Positions 41,157-50,084 of a stretch of DNA of 64,000 nt are shown here, piece by piece. Positions within the stretch are counted from its first letter, which is position 1. Each line of letters begins with the position of its first letter. Position numbers and translations under genes: made by a program. The DNA comes from Chlorobaculum parvum NCIB 8327 (GTDB taxonomy: Bacteria; Bacteroidota; Chlorobiia; Chlorobiales; Chlorobiaceae): contig NC_011027.1 in NCBI RefSeq assembly GCF_000020505.1, forward strand, positions 356,001 to 420,000. The letters are read 5' to 3'. Under the pieces are notes generated by a model. That model ran no database searches, was not told the origin of the DNA, and saw only the letters and a program-made list of their open reading frames with translations.

Positions 41157-41444
41157 ATGTCTGTCACTACAAAAGATGTTGCCTATATCGCGGAACTTGC
41201 CCGCCTGAAATTCACCGATGCCGAGCAGGAACGGATGACCGATGAGCTGAACATGATTTTGCACTATGTCGACAAGCTCAACGAGGTCGATACCGAGGGG
41301 GTCGAGCCGCTCAACACGATTCACGACCAGATCAACGTGCTTCGTGCCGATGTGGAGCATACGCCGCTCTCCAACGAGGAGGCGCTGAAAAATGCTCCCG
41401 ACCGCCAGGATCGCTTTTTCAAGGTGCCGAAGGTGATCGGCTGA
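41157..41444 (+). CDS. gatC: Asp/Glu-tRNA amidotransferase subunit C
   Basis: The small subunit of GatCAB, which converts Glu-tRNA(Gln) or Asp-tRNA(Asn) to the amide; GatC wraps around GatA. At 95 residues it is the normal length, with [43 protein letters not shown] and [22 protein letters not shown] followed by FFKVPKVIG. The other subunits are not in this window. The YggU gene follows five bases downstream, with dtd overlapping that, so gatC-yggU-dtd looks like an operon. Confidence 0.95.
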
Positions 41445-41448
41445 GCCG

Positions 41449-41766
41449 ATGCCTTTCATCAGCCAGAAGGGCGATGATGCCTGCCTCTCGGTGAGGGTGC
41501 AGCCCCGTTCTTCGAAAACAGGCATTGCCGGCCGGTACGGAGATCAGGTCAAAATCTGCCTGAAGTCCGCTCCGGTGGACAATGCCGCCAACAAGGAGTG
41601 TTGCCAGTTGCTGGCCAAAACGCTCGGCGTGCCACGCTCAAACGTGTCGGTCATGAACGGCCAGACCTCGCGCAGCAAGGTGCTGAAGGTGGAGGGCATG
41701 ACGCCCTCCGAGCTTCGCAAAGCGCTCGCTCCCGTGCTCGGCGATGAATCGGAGGCGGGCGCATGA
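41449..41766 (+). CDS. DUF167 / YggU family protein
   Basis: A 105-residue protein with [45 protein letters not shown] and [18 protein letters not shown], all YggU/DUF167 signatures. The family is widespread and structurally known but has no firm function. Its stop overlaps the dtd start (41763-41766, ATGA), so the two are probably translated together. Confidence 0.9.
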
Positions 41767-42212
41767 GGTGTGTTGTGCAGCGGGTGCGCGAGGCGAGCGT
41801 TACCATCGGCGGTGAACGTTTCAGCTCTATCGGCGCGGGGCTGCTCGTGCTGGCCGGAATCTCGCGCGAGGATACGGAAGCCGATCTCGCCTGGATGAGC
41901 CGCAAGCTCCCCAACCTGCGCATTTTCGAGGACGATGAAGGCAGAATGAACCGCTCGGTCAAAGAGATCGGCGGCGAACTCCTCGTCGTCTCGCAATTTA
42001 CGCTCTACGCTGACGCTAGCCGCGGCAACCGTCCCGGCTTCACCGAATCCGCGCCCTCCGAAGTCGCCCAGCCGCTTTTCGACCGCTTCGTCGAACTGCT
42101 CCGCCGCGAGTCCGGTCTGCCGGTTGAAACCGGAAGCTTCGGTGCGGACATGCAGGTCTCGCTCATCAACGACGGGCCGGTCACCATTATTCTCGAATCA
42201 CCGAAAAAGTAA
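41763..42212 (+). CDS. dtd: D-aminoacyl-tRNA deacylase
   Basis: Hydrolyses D-amino acids (and Gly) mischarged on tRNA. The 149-residue protein has [87 protein letters not shown] and [26 protein letters not shown]. These include the SQFTLYA and NxGPVT (here NDGPVT) active-site motifs. Length and motifs are those of the bacterial enzyme. Confidence 0.96.
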
Positions 42213-42265
42213 GGGGCATGGCGTGCGCCTGTTGTGTGCTGTCATTTTTCGATGCTCCCAAAAAC

Positions 42266-42291
42266 GGGCGACCGCAAGGGATCGTCCCTAC
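42266..42291 (-). repeat. GTAG-headed REP hairpin (inverted orientation)
   Basis: Read on the minus strand it is GTAGGGACGATCCC followed by TTGCGGTCGCCC. The stem GGG(A)CGA against TCGCCC has a single bulged A. It sits in the dtd-kdsB gap. Confidence 0.6.
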
Positions 42292-42330
42292 ATCATTGAA
42301 ATCGAGTTCTGATAACGCTACTATCCGCCC

Positions 42331-43077
42331 ATGAACGTCGTCATCGTCATCCCCGCGCGTCTCTCATCCAACCGCCTGAAAGAAAAAATGCTGGCCGATC
42401 TGGAAGGCGCTCCGCTGATCGTGCGCACCTGGCAGCAGGCGATGAAGTCGCGCCTTGCCAACCGTGTGGTGGTGGCGACCGACAGCGAGCGCATTTTCGC
42501 GGTGCTGCGTGACGCCGGGGCCGAGGTGGTGATGACCTCGCCCGACCTCACCTGTGGCACCGACCGCATCGCCGAGGCCGCCGAGCAGGTCGGTGGCGAC
42601 GTCTTCGTCAATCTCCAGGGCGACGAGCCGCTCATCGACCCGGCGACCATCGACCTCGCCATCGCGCCTTTCTTTGAAGATGGTCCGATGCCAGACTGCA
42701 CCACGCTGGTCTTCCCGCTGAAGCCGGATGAGCGGCACATCATCGACGACCCACACGTCGTCAAGGCTGTGCTCGACGCCAAAGGCAATGCGCTCTACTT
42801 CTCCCGCTGCCCGATACCCTATCGCCGCGAAACCCTGCCCGACACCCGCTATTATCGTCACATCGGCCTCTACGCTTTCCGTGCCGACGTGCTCAAAGCG
42901 TTCGTCGCACTTCCCCCCTCGATGCTCGAACGCACCGAATCCCTCGAACAGCTTCGCCTGCTCGAAAACGGCTACCGCATCCGCTGCATCGAAACGACAA
43001 CGGATACGCCGGGCGTCAATACCGAGGAGGAGCTGGAAGAGGTAAGGAGGTTGTTCAGGGAAAGGTTTGGTTCGTAA
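42331..43077 (+). CDS. kdsB: 3-deoxy-manno-octulosonate cytidylyltransferase
   Basis: Activates KDO as CMP-KDO for lipopolysaccharide core assembly, implying a Gram-negative outer membrane. The 248-residue protein starts [24 protein letters not shown], followed by [54 protein letters not shown] and [14 protein letters not shown]...[19 protein letters not shown]. Its 3' end overlaps the end of the convergent xseA by 23 bases. Confidence 0.97.
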   Translation: MNVVIVIPARLSSNRLKEKMLADLEGAPLIVRTWQQAMKSRLANRVVVATDSERIFAVLRDAGAEVVMTSPDLTCGTDRIAEAAEQVGGDVFVNLQGDEPLIDPATIDLAIAPFFEDGPMPDCTTLVFPLKPDERHIIDDPHVVKAVLDAKGNALYFSRCPIPYRRETLPDTRYYRHIGLYAFRADVLKAFVALPPSMLERTESLEQLRLLENGYRIRCIETTTDTPGVNTEEELEEVRRLFRERFGS

Positions 43078-44263
43078 CCTTCGCCTCTCGCCGCCCGTCG
43101 TGGAATGTGATGCCGATCTTCGCCCCTTCTTCGAGCGCTTTTGCTGAGGTCACGTAACGATCATCCTGCGATACCAGCGCGAAGCCGCGTTTGAGGACTC
43201 GCTGGATGTCGAGCATTTCAAGGCGGTCTGTGGCGGCTCGGAGTTGCTGTTCGCGGTCACGCACCTTTTCAGCCATGGCTCGCTTCATCTCTTTTTCCGT
43301 CAACGCCAACCGCTCTTCAACCTGGCCGAGCATCTGCGCCGGGCGGTTGAAGGCGTAGCTGCTGGTGATGGAGTCGAGCTGGAGTTGCGCTCCCGAAATC
43401 TTGCCCTCCATCAAGATCGATTGCCGCTGCATGAGTCCGTCGATGTGGCGGAGCAGTTCGTCGCGGTCGGGCACAGCGCGTTCGGCGGCGATTGACGGCG
43501 TGCCTGCGCGGAGGTCGGCCACCATGTCGGCGACCGAGAGGTCGGTTTCGTGGCCGACGGCGCTGATGACCGGAATCTTCGACTGGTAGATCGCTTCGGC
43601 CACGGCTTCGTCGTTGAAGGCCTGAAGGTCTTCGGCAGAGCCACCGCCTCGCGCCACGATGAGCACGTCGGGGCGGTGTTCGGGAATCGGCGGGTCGTTG
43701 AAGTAGCGGAGCGCACGCACGATCGATTCGACGGCGCGTTCGCCCTGCACCTGCACCGGGTAGAGTAGCAGCTCCGCCGCCGGAAAGCGCCGGGCGAAGA
43801 CGTCACTCATGTCGCGGATCACCGCGCCGGTGGAGGAGGTAATCATGCCGATGCGCCGGGGAATGCGCGGGATCGGCTTCTTGCGTTCCGGATCGAAGTA
43901 GCCGGCCTGGGCCAGTTTGGCGATCAGCCGTTCGAGCGCCAGCCGTTGCGCTCCCTCGCCGGTTTCGAACAGCGCCGTGCAGATGAGCTGATATCGTCCG
44001 GCGGGCGGATAGACCTCCAGCCGCCCTTCCGCGATCACTTCAAGGCCGTCGCGCAGCTCCATCGGAAAGCGGGTGCGCACGCTCTTCCACATCACGGCGG
44101 GCAACTGCGCCTCGCTATCCTTCAGCGTCAGATAGACATGCCCAGAGCTGTGCAGCTTGCAGTTCGACAGCTCGCCCTTCACCCTGACGAACGGGAACAG
44201 GCTCTCCAGCTCGCTTTTGATGGTGCGGGTCAGTTCGCCGACGCTCTGTGCGGTTTCGGTCAT
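43055..44263 (-). CDS. xseA: Exodeoxyribonuclease VII large subunit
   Basis: The nuclease subunit of ExoVII, which degrades single-stranded DNA. Starting at [49 protein letters not shown] gives 402 residues, with the OB-fold first, then the catalytic domain ([77 protein letters not shown]) and a coiled-coil C-terminal part ([30 protein letters not shown]) ending RGFALVSQ. A start at 44299 would add 12 basic residues. The small subunit xseB is not adjacent. Confidence 0.96.
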   Translation of the reverse strand: MTETAQSVGELTRTIKSELESLFPFVRVKGELSNCKLHSSGHVYLTLKDSEAQLPAVMWKSVRTRFPMELRDGLEVIAEGRLEVYPPAGRYQLICTALFETGEGAQRLALERLIAKLAQAGYFDPERKKPIPRIPRRIGMITSSTGAVIRDMSDVFARRFPAAELLLYPVQVQGERAVESIVRALRYFNDPPIPEHRPDVLIVARGGGSAEDLQAFNDEAVAEAIYQSKIPVISAVGHETDLSVADMVADLRAGTPSIAAERAVPDRDELLRHIDGLMQRQSILMEGKISGAQLQLDSITSSYAFNRPAQMLGQVEERLALTEKEMKRAMAEKVRDREQQLRAATDRLEMLDIQRVLKRGFALVSQDDRYVTSAKALEEGAKIGITFHDGRREAKVTNQTFP

Positions 44264-44385
44264 ACGGTCACGGTTTTTCGGCAACTTACGGTTTTTCACC
44301 CTGATTCCCGCGTCCGTCAGAAGCCCGTCTTTTGGCGGGGATGTGTTATATTCTCTGGACTTTTCACTCTACATCGGATAACAGA

Positions 44386-45390
44386 ATGGCCGACCAAACC
44401 GCACCTGACATTCTTGCCAGGCTTCTCGACATCCAGCCGGATGAAGCGCAGCGCCTGCTCGACCGCTTTGCTGGCGGCATGACGGCCGAGCTGCTCGACC
44501 GGAGCCGCTTGTCCGTCGACGGATTGGGGTCATTTTCGGTTGTTCATGAACAGCCGGTGCGCGAGTCGGGAACAGATGGCACGCGCTATTTGCCCCCGAG
44601 GAACCGGGTGGAGTTTACGCCGCGCGCGAAAGGGAGTGGCGACACGGCATCCATCGCGTCGGCGCGGCTCGACATGGAGTCGTCCGAGGCTCGGCGCTTC
44701 GCCCAGGCGCTTGCCACCACGTTCGGGAAGCTGCTCGCCAACGCGGGCGGATTCGAGCTGCGGGGGTTTGGTTCGTTCACTACAGTATCGGGCAAATTCC
44801 AGCTCCAGCCCGACTCGTCGCTCGAAGCGCTGCTGAACAGTGCGTACGAGGGGCTGAAAACCATCGTTATTCCGGATCGGAGCGATGGCGCTCCCGAGAG
44901 CAAAGCTCATGAGGGTTCGGCGCTTTTGAAACCGGTTGCGTTGACGCTTGCCGTGCTTTTGCTGCTTGTCGGCGGCTGGTTCCTGTCCCGCAACGTTCCA
45001 TCCGGTAGCCCCGAGGTCGTTTCCGCTTCGGTTTCGTCAACGGTCGTTCCGGTCGTCGAAGAGAAAGTCGAAGCTCCGGTTCAGGTGGAACCTCCGGAAT
45101 CCGATTCGCTTCTGCTTCGCAAGGGCCGATATACGGTAATTGCCGCGACCTTCTCGTCCAAAAGCGGGGCGATGCAGGAGCGGCAGCGTCTTGCGGCGCT
45201 GGGTCATCGCACCTGGTTCTGGGAGGTCACTTCGGATGGCAGGCGCTACTACCGGCTCGCGCTTGGCGATTTTGCAACCCGGAGCGCGGCGCTCGACAGC
45301 ATGAAGTCGATGCCGAAAGGGCTGCCGAAGCACAGCTATATTCAGCAGGCATACAAAAATTTCGTGTTATATGGAGAACAAGAGTTGTAA
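44386..45390 (+). CDS. HU-like/SPOR-domain membrane protein
   Basis: A 334-residue inner-membrane protein in the style of Bacteroidetes/Chlorobi SPOR proteins. The N-terminal half holds two HU/IHF-like folds: LSVDGLGSFSVVH...YLPPRNRVEFTPR (about 40-85) and FELRGFGSFTTVSGKFQLQP (about 125-145). A single membrane helix follows (PVALTLAVLLLLVGGWFLS, about 184-203), then a linker rich in V, E and S, and a C-terminal SPOR domain (YTVIAATFSSKSGAMQERQRL...YYRLALGDFATRSAALDSMKSM) that would bind denuded glycan at the septum. The start at 44386 was chosen over 44332. Its 3' end overlaps bchY by 20 bases. Confidence 0.85.
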   Translation: MADQTAPDILARLLDIQPDEAQRLLDRFAGGMTAELLDRSRLSVDGLGSFSVVHEQPVRESGTDGTRYLPPRNRVEFTPRAKGSGDTASIASARLDMESSEARRFAQALATTFGKLLANAGGFELRGFGSFTTVSGKFQLQPDSSLEALLNSAYEGLKTIVIPDRSDGAPESKAHEGSALLKPVALTLAVLLLLVGGWFLSRNVPSGSPEVVSASVSSTVVPVVEEKVEAPVQVEPPESDSLLLRKGRYTVIAATFSSKSGAMQERQRLAALGHRTWFWEVTSDGRRYYRLALGDFATRSAALDSMKSMPKGLPKHSYIQQAYKNFVLYGEQEL

Positions 45391-46618
45391 CAAACTGCAT
45401 CCGCAATCGATGTGCCCCGCGTTTGGCGGGTTGCGCGTGCTGATGCGCATCGACGGCGCGCAGGTCTGCATGGCCGCCGATCAGGGTTGCCTGTACGGAC
45501 TGACCTTCGTGTCGCACTTTTACGCGGCGCGGCGCTCGATTGTGTCGCCGGAGCTGATGAATGTGCAGATTTCCGGAGGTACGATGATCGATGACGTGCG
45601 CCGTACCATCGAACAGATTGCCGAAGACCCGGCGGTGCGCTTCATTCCGGTGGTGAGTACCTGCGTCGCGGAGACGGCGGGCATTGCCGAGGAGCTGTTG
45701 CCGAAGAAAGTCGGTAACGCCGAAGTGCTGCTGGTGCGGCTTCCGGCGTTCCAGATCAGGACGCACCCGGAGGCTAAAGATGTGGCTGTGTCATCGCTGG
45801 TGAAGCGGTTCGGCGCGTTCGACCAGCCGAAAAAGGGCAAGACGCTCGTGGTGCTTGGCGAAATCTTCCCGGTCGATGCGATGATGATCGGCGGTGTTCT
45901 GCAGAAAATCGGCGTCGAGTCGGTCATCACGCTGCCCGGCGCTGACCTCGACGACTACGTGCAGGCGGGGCGCGCGTCGGCGTGCGCGGTGCTGCATCCG
46001 TTCTACGAGCGGACGGCTGCGCTCTTCGAGTCGGCGGGCGTGAAGATCGTGGGTGGTAACCCCATCGGCGCGAACGCCACCGGCCAGTGGATCGAGCAGA
46101 TCGGCGAGGCGCTCGACCTCGATCCGGAGATCGTCAAAACCGTGGCCGAGGAGGAGCGGCAAAAGGCCAAGGGTGTGATGGCCGGGTTCGCCGAACGGCT
46201 GCAAGGCTCGGTGATTGTCGCTGGCTACGAGGGCAACGAGCTGCCGCTGGTGCGCCTGTTGCTCGAAGCGGGTCTCGACGTGCCATATGCCTCCACTTCC
46301 ATCGCCCGCACCCCGCTCGGTGAGGAGGATCACCGCCTGCTGACGATGCTCGGCACGGAGGTGCGCTACCGGAAATACCTCGAAGAGGACATGGAGGCCG
46401 TGCTGGAGCACAAGCCCGACCTGGTCATCGGCACCACCTCGCTCGACAGCTTCGCCAAGGAGCACGGCATCCCGGCGATCTACTACACCAACAACATCTC
46501 CGCCCGCCCGATCTTCTTCGCCTCCGGCGCAGCATCGGTGCTGGGGTTGATTGCCGGGCTGATCGAAAAGCGGGAGATTTACGGAAGGATGAAGGAGTAT
46601 TTCATGCCGACGGAGTGA
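45371..46618 (+). CDS. bchY: Chlorophyllide reductase, subunit Y
   Basis: The nitrogenase-like catalytic subunit of chlorophyllide a reductase (BchXYZ), needed for bacteriochlorophyll a. The 415-residue protein carries the BchY signature SMCPAFGGLRVLMR and GLTFVSHFYAARRS. Likely cluster cysteines are C15 (MCPAF), C40 (DQGCLYG) and C98 (VSTCVAET). NifD-type blocks follow, such as VVLGEIFPVDAMMIGGVL, GGNPIGANATGQWIEQI and VPYASTSIARTPLG. BchX and BchZ are not in the window. It starts inside the end of the HU-SPOR gene, implying translational coupling. It is the best single indicator that the host is phototrophic. Confidence 0.93.
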   Translation: MENKSCNKLHPQSMCPAFGGLRVLMRIDGAQVCMAADQGCLYGLTFVSHFYAARRSIVSPELMNVQISGGTMIDDVRRTIEQIAEDPAVRFIPVVSTCVAETAGIAEELLPKKVGNAEVLLVRLPAFQIRTHPEAKDVAVSSLVKRFGAFDQPKKGKTLVVLGEIFPVDAMMIGGVLQKIGVESVITLPGADLDDYVQAGRASACAVLHPFYERTAALFESAGVKIVGGNPIGANATGQWIEQIGEALDLDPEIVKTVAEEERQKAKGVMAGFAERLQGSVIVAGYEGNELPLVRLLLEAGLDVPYASTSIARTPLGEEDHRLLTMLGTEVRYRKYLEEDMEAVLEHKPDLVIGTTSLDSFAKEHGIPAIYYTNNISARPIFFASGAASVLGLIAGLIEKREIYGRMKEYFMPTE

Positions 46619-46679
46619 GGAGGCAGACAGTTTCGTGAACTTCTGCGCATTTTGATTTGTTCTCTTCGGTGGTTATCAT

Positions 46680-46691
46680 TGATATATATCA
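46680..46691. promoter_or_regulatory. Palindromic operator candidate for vapBC
   Basis: TGATATATATCA is a perfect 12-base palindrome lying directly before the AGGAGGG ribosome-binding site and 15 bases ahead of vapB. VapBC modules are normally autoregulated at such sites. Confidence 0.5.
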
Positions 46692-46706
46692 TCAGGAGGG
46701 AAGCAC

Positions 46707-46940
46707 ATGGACACAGCGAAAATATTTACCTCGGGTCGCAGTCAGGCGGTTCGGTTGCCGAAAGAGTATCGGTTCGAGGGCAAAGAGGTGATTGTCCGGC
46801 ATTTTGGCAACGGTGTCATTCTTCTGCCCTGTGACAAGCCTTGGGATATGCTCGAAGCGGCTTTGAACGAGTTTGAACCCGGCTTTCAGCTTGTGCGTGA
46901 GCAGCCGGAGACGCAAAGCCGCGAGGAGATCAAGGGATGA
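46707..46940 (+). CDS. vapB: VapB/VagC-type antitoxin
   Basis: A 77-residue AbrB-fold (SpoVT-like swapped hairpin) antitoxin. [41 protein letters not shown] is the DNA-binding part, and the tail, rich in E and Q, should occlude the toxin's active site. AGGAGGG at 46695-46701 (approximately) gives a strong ribosome-binding site. The stop overlaps the vapC start as ATGA. Confidence 0.92.
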   Translation: MDTAKIFTSGRSQAVRLPKEYRFEGKEVIVRHFGNGVILLPCDKPWDMLEAALNEFEPGFQLVREQPETQSREEIKG

Positions 46941-47344
46941 TCTATCTGCTCGACACCAACATCTGCATCTACATTATCAACCAGAAACCGCCTCACGTTC
47001 TCGAACGCTTTCGCCGCGAGAGGTTGGGAGATATTGCCATATCGAGCGTTACGGCTTCGGAGCTGACTTTTGGCGTCGTCAAAAGCGGTTCAGAGAAGAA
47101 CCGGCAAGCGCTGGCTTTGTTCTTTGCTCCACTCGAAATCCTGCCGTTCGATGCTTCCGTGATCTGGCATTACGGAGAGATCAGAAGCGACCTCGAAAAG
47201 CGCGGCACTCCGATCGGCTCCCTCGACACCATGATCGCCGCCCACGCCAGAGCGCTCGGCGCAGTGCTGGTAACGAACAACGTCAGGGAGTTCAGCAGGG
47301 TTGAAGGATTACGGGTGGAGAACTGGGCGGAGTTGTCTGGGTGA
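46937..47344 (+). CDS. vapC: VapC-type PIN-domain toxin
   Basis: A 135-residue PIN RNase. Acidic metal ligands are visible in [11 protein letters not shown] (D6), [11 protein letters not shown] (E about 43), [27 protein letters not shown] (D about 96) and the following acidic region. VapC toxins cleave tRNA or rRNA; the target here is unknown. Both genes look intact. Beyond its stop the same frame continues into a TonB-like remnant. Confidence 0.93.
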   Translation: MIYLLDTNICIYIINQKPPHVLERFRRERLGDIAISSVTASELTFGVVKSGSEKNRQALALFFAPLEILPFDASVIWHYGEIRSDLEKRGTPIGSLDTMIAAHARALGAVLVTNNVREFSRVEGLRVENWAELSG

Positions 47345-47482
47345 TGCTGGAAATATCTCGAAGAGGGCATAGTGGCGGTGCGAATCGCGATAGAGATAAA
47401 GTACACGGCTGGAGTGCAGAACGGCAGAAGGGTGAGGGTCTGGATGACCATCCCGGTGCGGTTCACGTTGCATGAAGCATAA
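47345..47482 (+). pseudogene. Remnant of a TonB C-terminal domain
   Basis: Directly after the vapC stop, in the same frame, 45 codons read CWKYLEEGIVAVRIAIEIKY, TAGVQNGRRVRVWMTIPVRF and TLHEA before TAA. KYTAGVQNGRRVRVWMTIPVRF is the closing strand pair of TonB/energy-transducer C-terminal domains (family form K-F-x-P-G-x-Q-N-G-x-P-V-x-V-W-x-x-x-P-V-x-F). The rest of the gene is missing and there is no start, so this is a fossil, probably left by the insertion or deletion that brought in vapBC. Confidence 0.7.
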
Positions 47483-47512
47483 TGGATAGTTGACAGTTGA
47501 CAGTTGATAATT

Positions 47513-47547
47513 GTAAGGGCGGACCTGTGTGTCCGCCCTGAATTTTT
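47513..47547 (+). terminator. GTAA-headed hairpin with T-run (REP family)
   Basis: GTAAGGGCGGAC, loop CTGTGT, GTCCGCCCT (47513-47539), then GAATTTTTT. The 9-base stem AGGGCGGAC/GTCCGCCCT is perfect. It probably stops transcription from vapBC and marks the boundary with the AT-rich island. Confidence 0.75.
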
Positions 47548-47592
47548 TAGTTAGTATAACGTTTCTTAGTCACATTATTCATTAGTGTCTAT

Positions 47593-48702
47593 CTATATTC
47601 CAATTTGTTCTTTAAGTTTTTTGTATAAGCTTGACTGGCCACCAGATCCTGGAATGAAATTCGCTCGGTTAAAGTCTTGACTTTCTAATGTGACTTTGTT
47701 TAAATACTTGAGATATTCTTCCGCAAGAACAAGTTCGCCAACTCGTCCAATTTTAACATATAAATCTCTAAATAGATTCATTAGTGCAATAAAACCAGTA
47801 GACTTGTTAAGTATCATTTCTGGTTTGACCTGTTTCCATGCGACAGGCCATTTTGTTTCAATGGCTTTAAAATATTCCCAAATTATTTTTGCAATTAAGA
47901 TGTCATCTTCATTTACAAAAATATTGCGTAATGGCCTTTGTAATAATTCATTTCCATCAAATTTATTCGGCTTATTACCTCTTTTGTATGTATCTCTATC
48001 TGACATTAAATCTTTAGAATATAATTTCATTAAAGATTCAGAAAAGGTCGCTTGTGTAATAGTTTCTTTTTCTTTGTCGTCCGCCGTGCCCAGGATTTTT
48101 ATTTTGTCTTTGAATGGGCTGCCTTCTTTTTGGTTTAAGGCTCTAACAATATTATGAGCAGTTTTATGCGGGCTTCTATGCGTTGCGAACTCAAATAGGT
48201 CAGCCACTAGCGACTTGTTTACTTTGGTTTGTGTCTTATTAATTGTTGCAAAAACTATGGCTTGATCTTCTAACTCCATTCCTACAAAAATTGTGACACT
48301 GATTTGAAAAGAATCATCACTCTTGGCGTATTCTTCTAGGCCTGCTATTCTATGTTGCCCATCTAACACCTTGGCAATATTGTCCGAGAAAGGTATGGTC
48401 ATCATCTCTTTCTCTGCATTATATTCAAGTATGTTTTTTTCATCAATATGGATAATGACGCCAGTTGGAAATGTTGCGTCTACCATATTTACATATTTTC
48501 CAATCTCCTTAACGCGATTTTTTGATAGCTCTCTTTGAATGCCTGTATAAATCTCAACTTCTCTTTGTTCTGATCCTTCTCTATCTAAGCGTCTAATGTC
48601 CGCATAGGTAATTTTTATTAAATCTTCGTGGTTCAGTATGCCGATATAGAATTCGCCTATTGGCTGTTTGCATTTCAAACATTTGAAACTTATTTTTTGC
48701 AT
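47593..48702 (-). CDS. DGQHR-domain protein (DndB/DpdB-like)
   Basis: A 369-residue protein with VLDGQHRIAGLEEYAK (DGQHR at 114-118) and the following FATINKTQTKVNKSLVADLFE, the core of the DGQHR family. This ParB-like fold includes DndB of phosphorothioate systems and relatives in 7-deazaguanine systems. The N-terminus has a CLKC pair (C8, C11) that could be half a zinc site. The remaining C-terminal helical region is specific to the subfamily. It is the last gene of a three-gene operon after a membrane protein (11-base gap) and a Dam methylase. Composition is very AT-rich (15 G/C of 60 at 48001-48060), indicating recent transfer. The function within this module is unknown. Confidence 0.85.
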   Translation of the reverse strand: MQKISFKCLKCKQPIGEFYIGILNHEDLIKITYADIRRLDREGSEQREVEIYTGIQRELSKNRVKEIGKYVNMVDATFPTGVIIHIDEKNILEYNAEKEMMTIPFSDNIAKVLDGQHRIAGLEEYAKSDDSFQISVTIFVGMELEDQAIVFATINKTQTKVNKSLVADLFEFATHRSPHKTAHNIVRALNQKEGSPFKDKIKILGTADDKEKETITQATFSESLMKLYSKDLMSDRDTYKRGNKPNKFDGNELLQRPLRNIFVNEDDILIAKIIWEYFKAIETKWPVAWKQVKPEMILNKSTGFIALMNLFRDLYVKIGRVGELVLAEEYLKYLNKVTLESQDFNRANFIPGSGGQSSLYKKLKEQIGI

Positions 48703-48713
48703 GGCTTATAAGC

Positions 48714-49211
48714 TTAAAGCTCTTTTAAGATATTGTCGACACCTTTCTTACTTTCTTCTTTTATGTCAACGTCGGGGTAAGTTTTTAAGAAATCAATGAA
48801 TAGGCTTCTGTAAACCGAAATAATCGAGACAAAAAATAACAAAACAGATGTCCATCTGATAAAGCTAGTGTTAATAGAGAGCGCGTCATGCTTAATCAGA
48901 TCTAGGCAATAAATAATTGCATAAAATGATGAGCATATAATCAGAAACCAAACAGATATATTGTTTAAAATCTTATCTATATCATGCCTGATAGATGCTT
49001 GATTTTCGCCAAAAAGGAAAATGGAGGTTGTGTATAGGCCTGCGCCAAAAAGCAGGAACTGGCCTTGGTCAAGGAACGTCCAAATAGCATTATATTTACC
49101 CAAAACAAATATTGGAATCAAGGATAGGATAAATGGTAAAATCACTCCTATAACATTGTATGAAAAGCCCTTGAGGGTTTTTTCAAAATGTATTCTTGTT
49201 TGATTTTCCAT
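48714..49211 (-). CDS. Four-helix membrane protein of the Dam-DGQHR operon
   Basis: A 165-residue protein of no recognised family. Hydrophobic segments are about 18-37 (YNVIGVILPFILSLIPIFVL), 46-66 (LDQGQFLLFGAGLYTTSIFL), 85-105 (ISVWFLIICSSFYAIIYCLD) and 121-140 (TSVLLFFVSIISVYRSLFID), with a charged C-terminal tail (DVDIKEESKKGVDNILKEL). It starts three bases after the Dam stop and ends 11 bases before the DGQHR gene. A small membrane protein inside a DNA-modification operon suggests an effector or sensor that acts on the membrane, as in several abortive defence systems, but this is inference. Confidence 0.75.
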   Translation of the reverse strand: MENQTRIHFEKTLKGFSYNVIGVILPFILSLIPIFVLGKYNAIWTFLDQGQFLLFGAGLYTTSIFLFGENQASIRHDIDKILNNISVWFLIICSSFYAIIYCLDLIKHDALSINTSFIRWTSVLLFFVSIISVYRSLFIDFLKTYPDVDIKEESKKGVDNILKEL

Positions 49212-49214
49212 ATT

Positions 49215-50084
49215 TTAATAATTAGTTATAATTAGCTCATTAACAGCTTTTCTTTCAGCTTTGCAATTTACGTAACGATATGCGCTTACTCTTTTTATGT
49301 TCCAGTCTTTGTATAACTTTATTATCATGGGCGTTTCAGCATTAGAAATCATTACGAATGAGCCAAGGTTGCTTAATTCTCGGGCATATTCAGAGAGCTC
49401 GATTTGTTGTTTATTCGGAAATTTATCAATTGAATAGTGCTGAAAAAATGACGTCTCATTTAAAGGTGGATATGGCGGATCAAAATACACAAAATCATTT
49501 CGCTTCACATTTGTCAGGATATCTTCATACATCCCGTTTGTTATTATTGCACCCTTGAGCTTGCTTTGGATTTTAAGCAAATGAGAGCTGTCAGGGATGG
49601 CTGGTTTTGCCTTGCCAAATGGAACATTGTATTCGCCTTTTTTATTTACCCTGTAAATCCCATTAAAAGATGTATGAACTAAAAAGATGAAAATTGCTGC
49701 TTGGTCAATAGTAAAGTGATTTTTTCTTTTATTGAAAACATCGCGCAATTTGTAGTAATATTCTTCACTAACTCTTTCCTTATAGAATGCCAATCTATCA
49801 GAAACTTCTTCGGCTGATTCTCTGATAGAAATATAGCTATTGATAAGGTGTGGGTTTATGTCTGAAAGTTTTGAATTAATAAAATTGTTGTGAAAAAACA
49901 ATGAGCCGGCTCCGACAAATGGCTCAAAATATGAACAAAACTTTTCTTTTGGTAAGTTTTCGGAAAGTTTTGAAACAAGATTTTGCTTGCCACCAGCCCA
50001 GCGAATAAATGGTTTGACAGACTCGGGAACAGAATCAGTGTTTTGTCGAAAGGATCTTAGTTTATTTATTTCAGTCTTTATCAT
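49215..50084 (-). CDS. Dam-type (D12 class) adenine-N6 DNA methyltransferase
   Basis: A 289-residue Mod/DpnM-like m6A methylase. It has the N-terminal PFIRWAGGKQNLVSKL SAM motif, FEPFVGAGSLFF (FVGAG at 56-60) and the catalytic DPPY at 202-205 (VYFDPPYPPLNE), in the alpha-class order. It also has SFNGIYRVNKKGEYNVPFGK and VMISNAETP, typical of Dam, where GATC recognition is common; the actual target cannot be read from sequence. It is the first gene of the AT-rich operon with the membrane protein and DGQHR protein. No restriction endonuclease is next to it. Confidence 0.93.
   Translation of the reverse strand: MIKTEINKLRSFRQNTDSVPESVKPFIRWAGGKQNLVSKLSENLPKEKFCSYFEPFVGAGSLFFHNNFINSKLSDINPHLINSYISIRESAEEVSDRLAFYKERVSEEYYYKLRDVFNKRKNHFTIDQAAIFIFLVHTSFNGIYRVNKKGEYNVPFGKAKPAIPDSSHLLKIQSKLKGAIITNGMYEDILTNVKRNDFVYFDPPYPPLNETSFFQHYSIDKFPNKQQIELSEYARELSNLGSFVMISNAETPMIIKLYKDWNIKRVSAYRYVNCKAERKAVNELIITNY

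Noticed and set aside
43055-43077. kdsB-xseA 3' overlap as a regulatory antisense device
   Set aside because: A 23-base convergent overlap is common in compact genomes and shows no extra structure.
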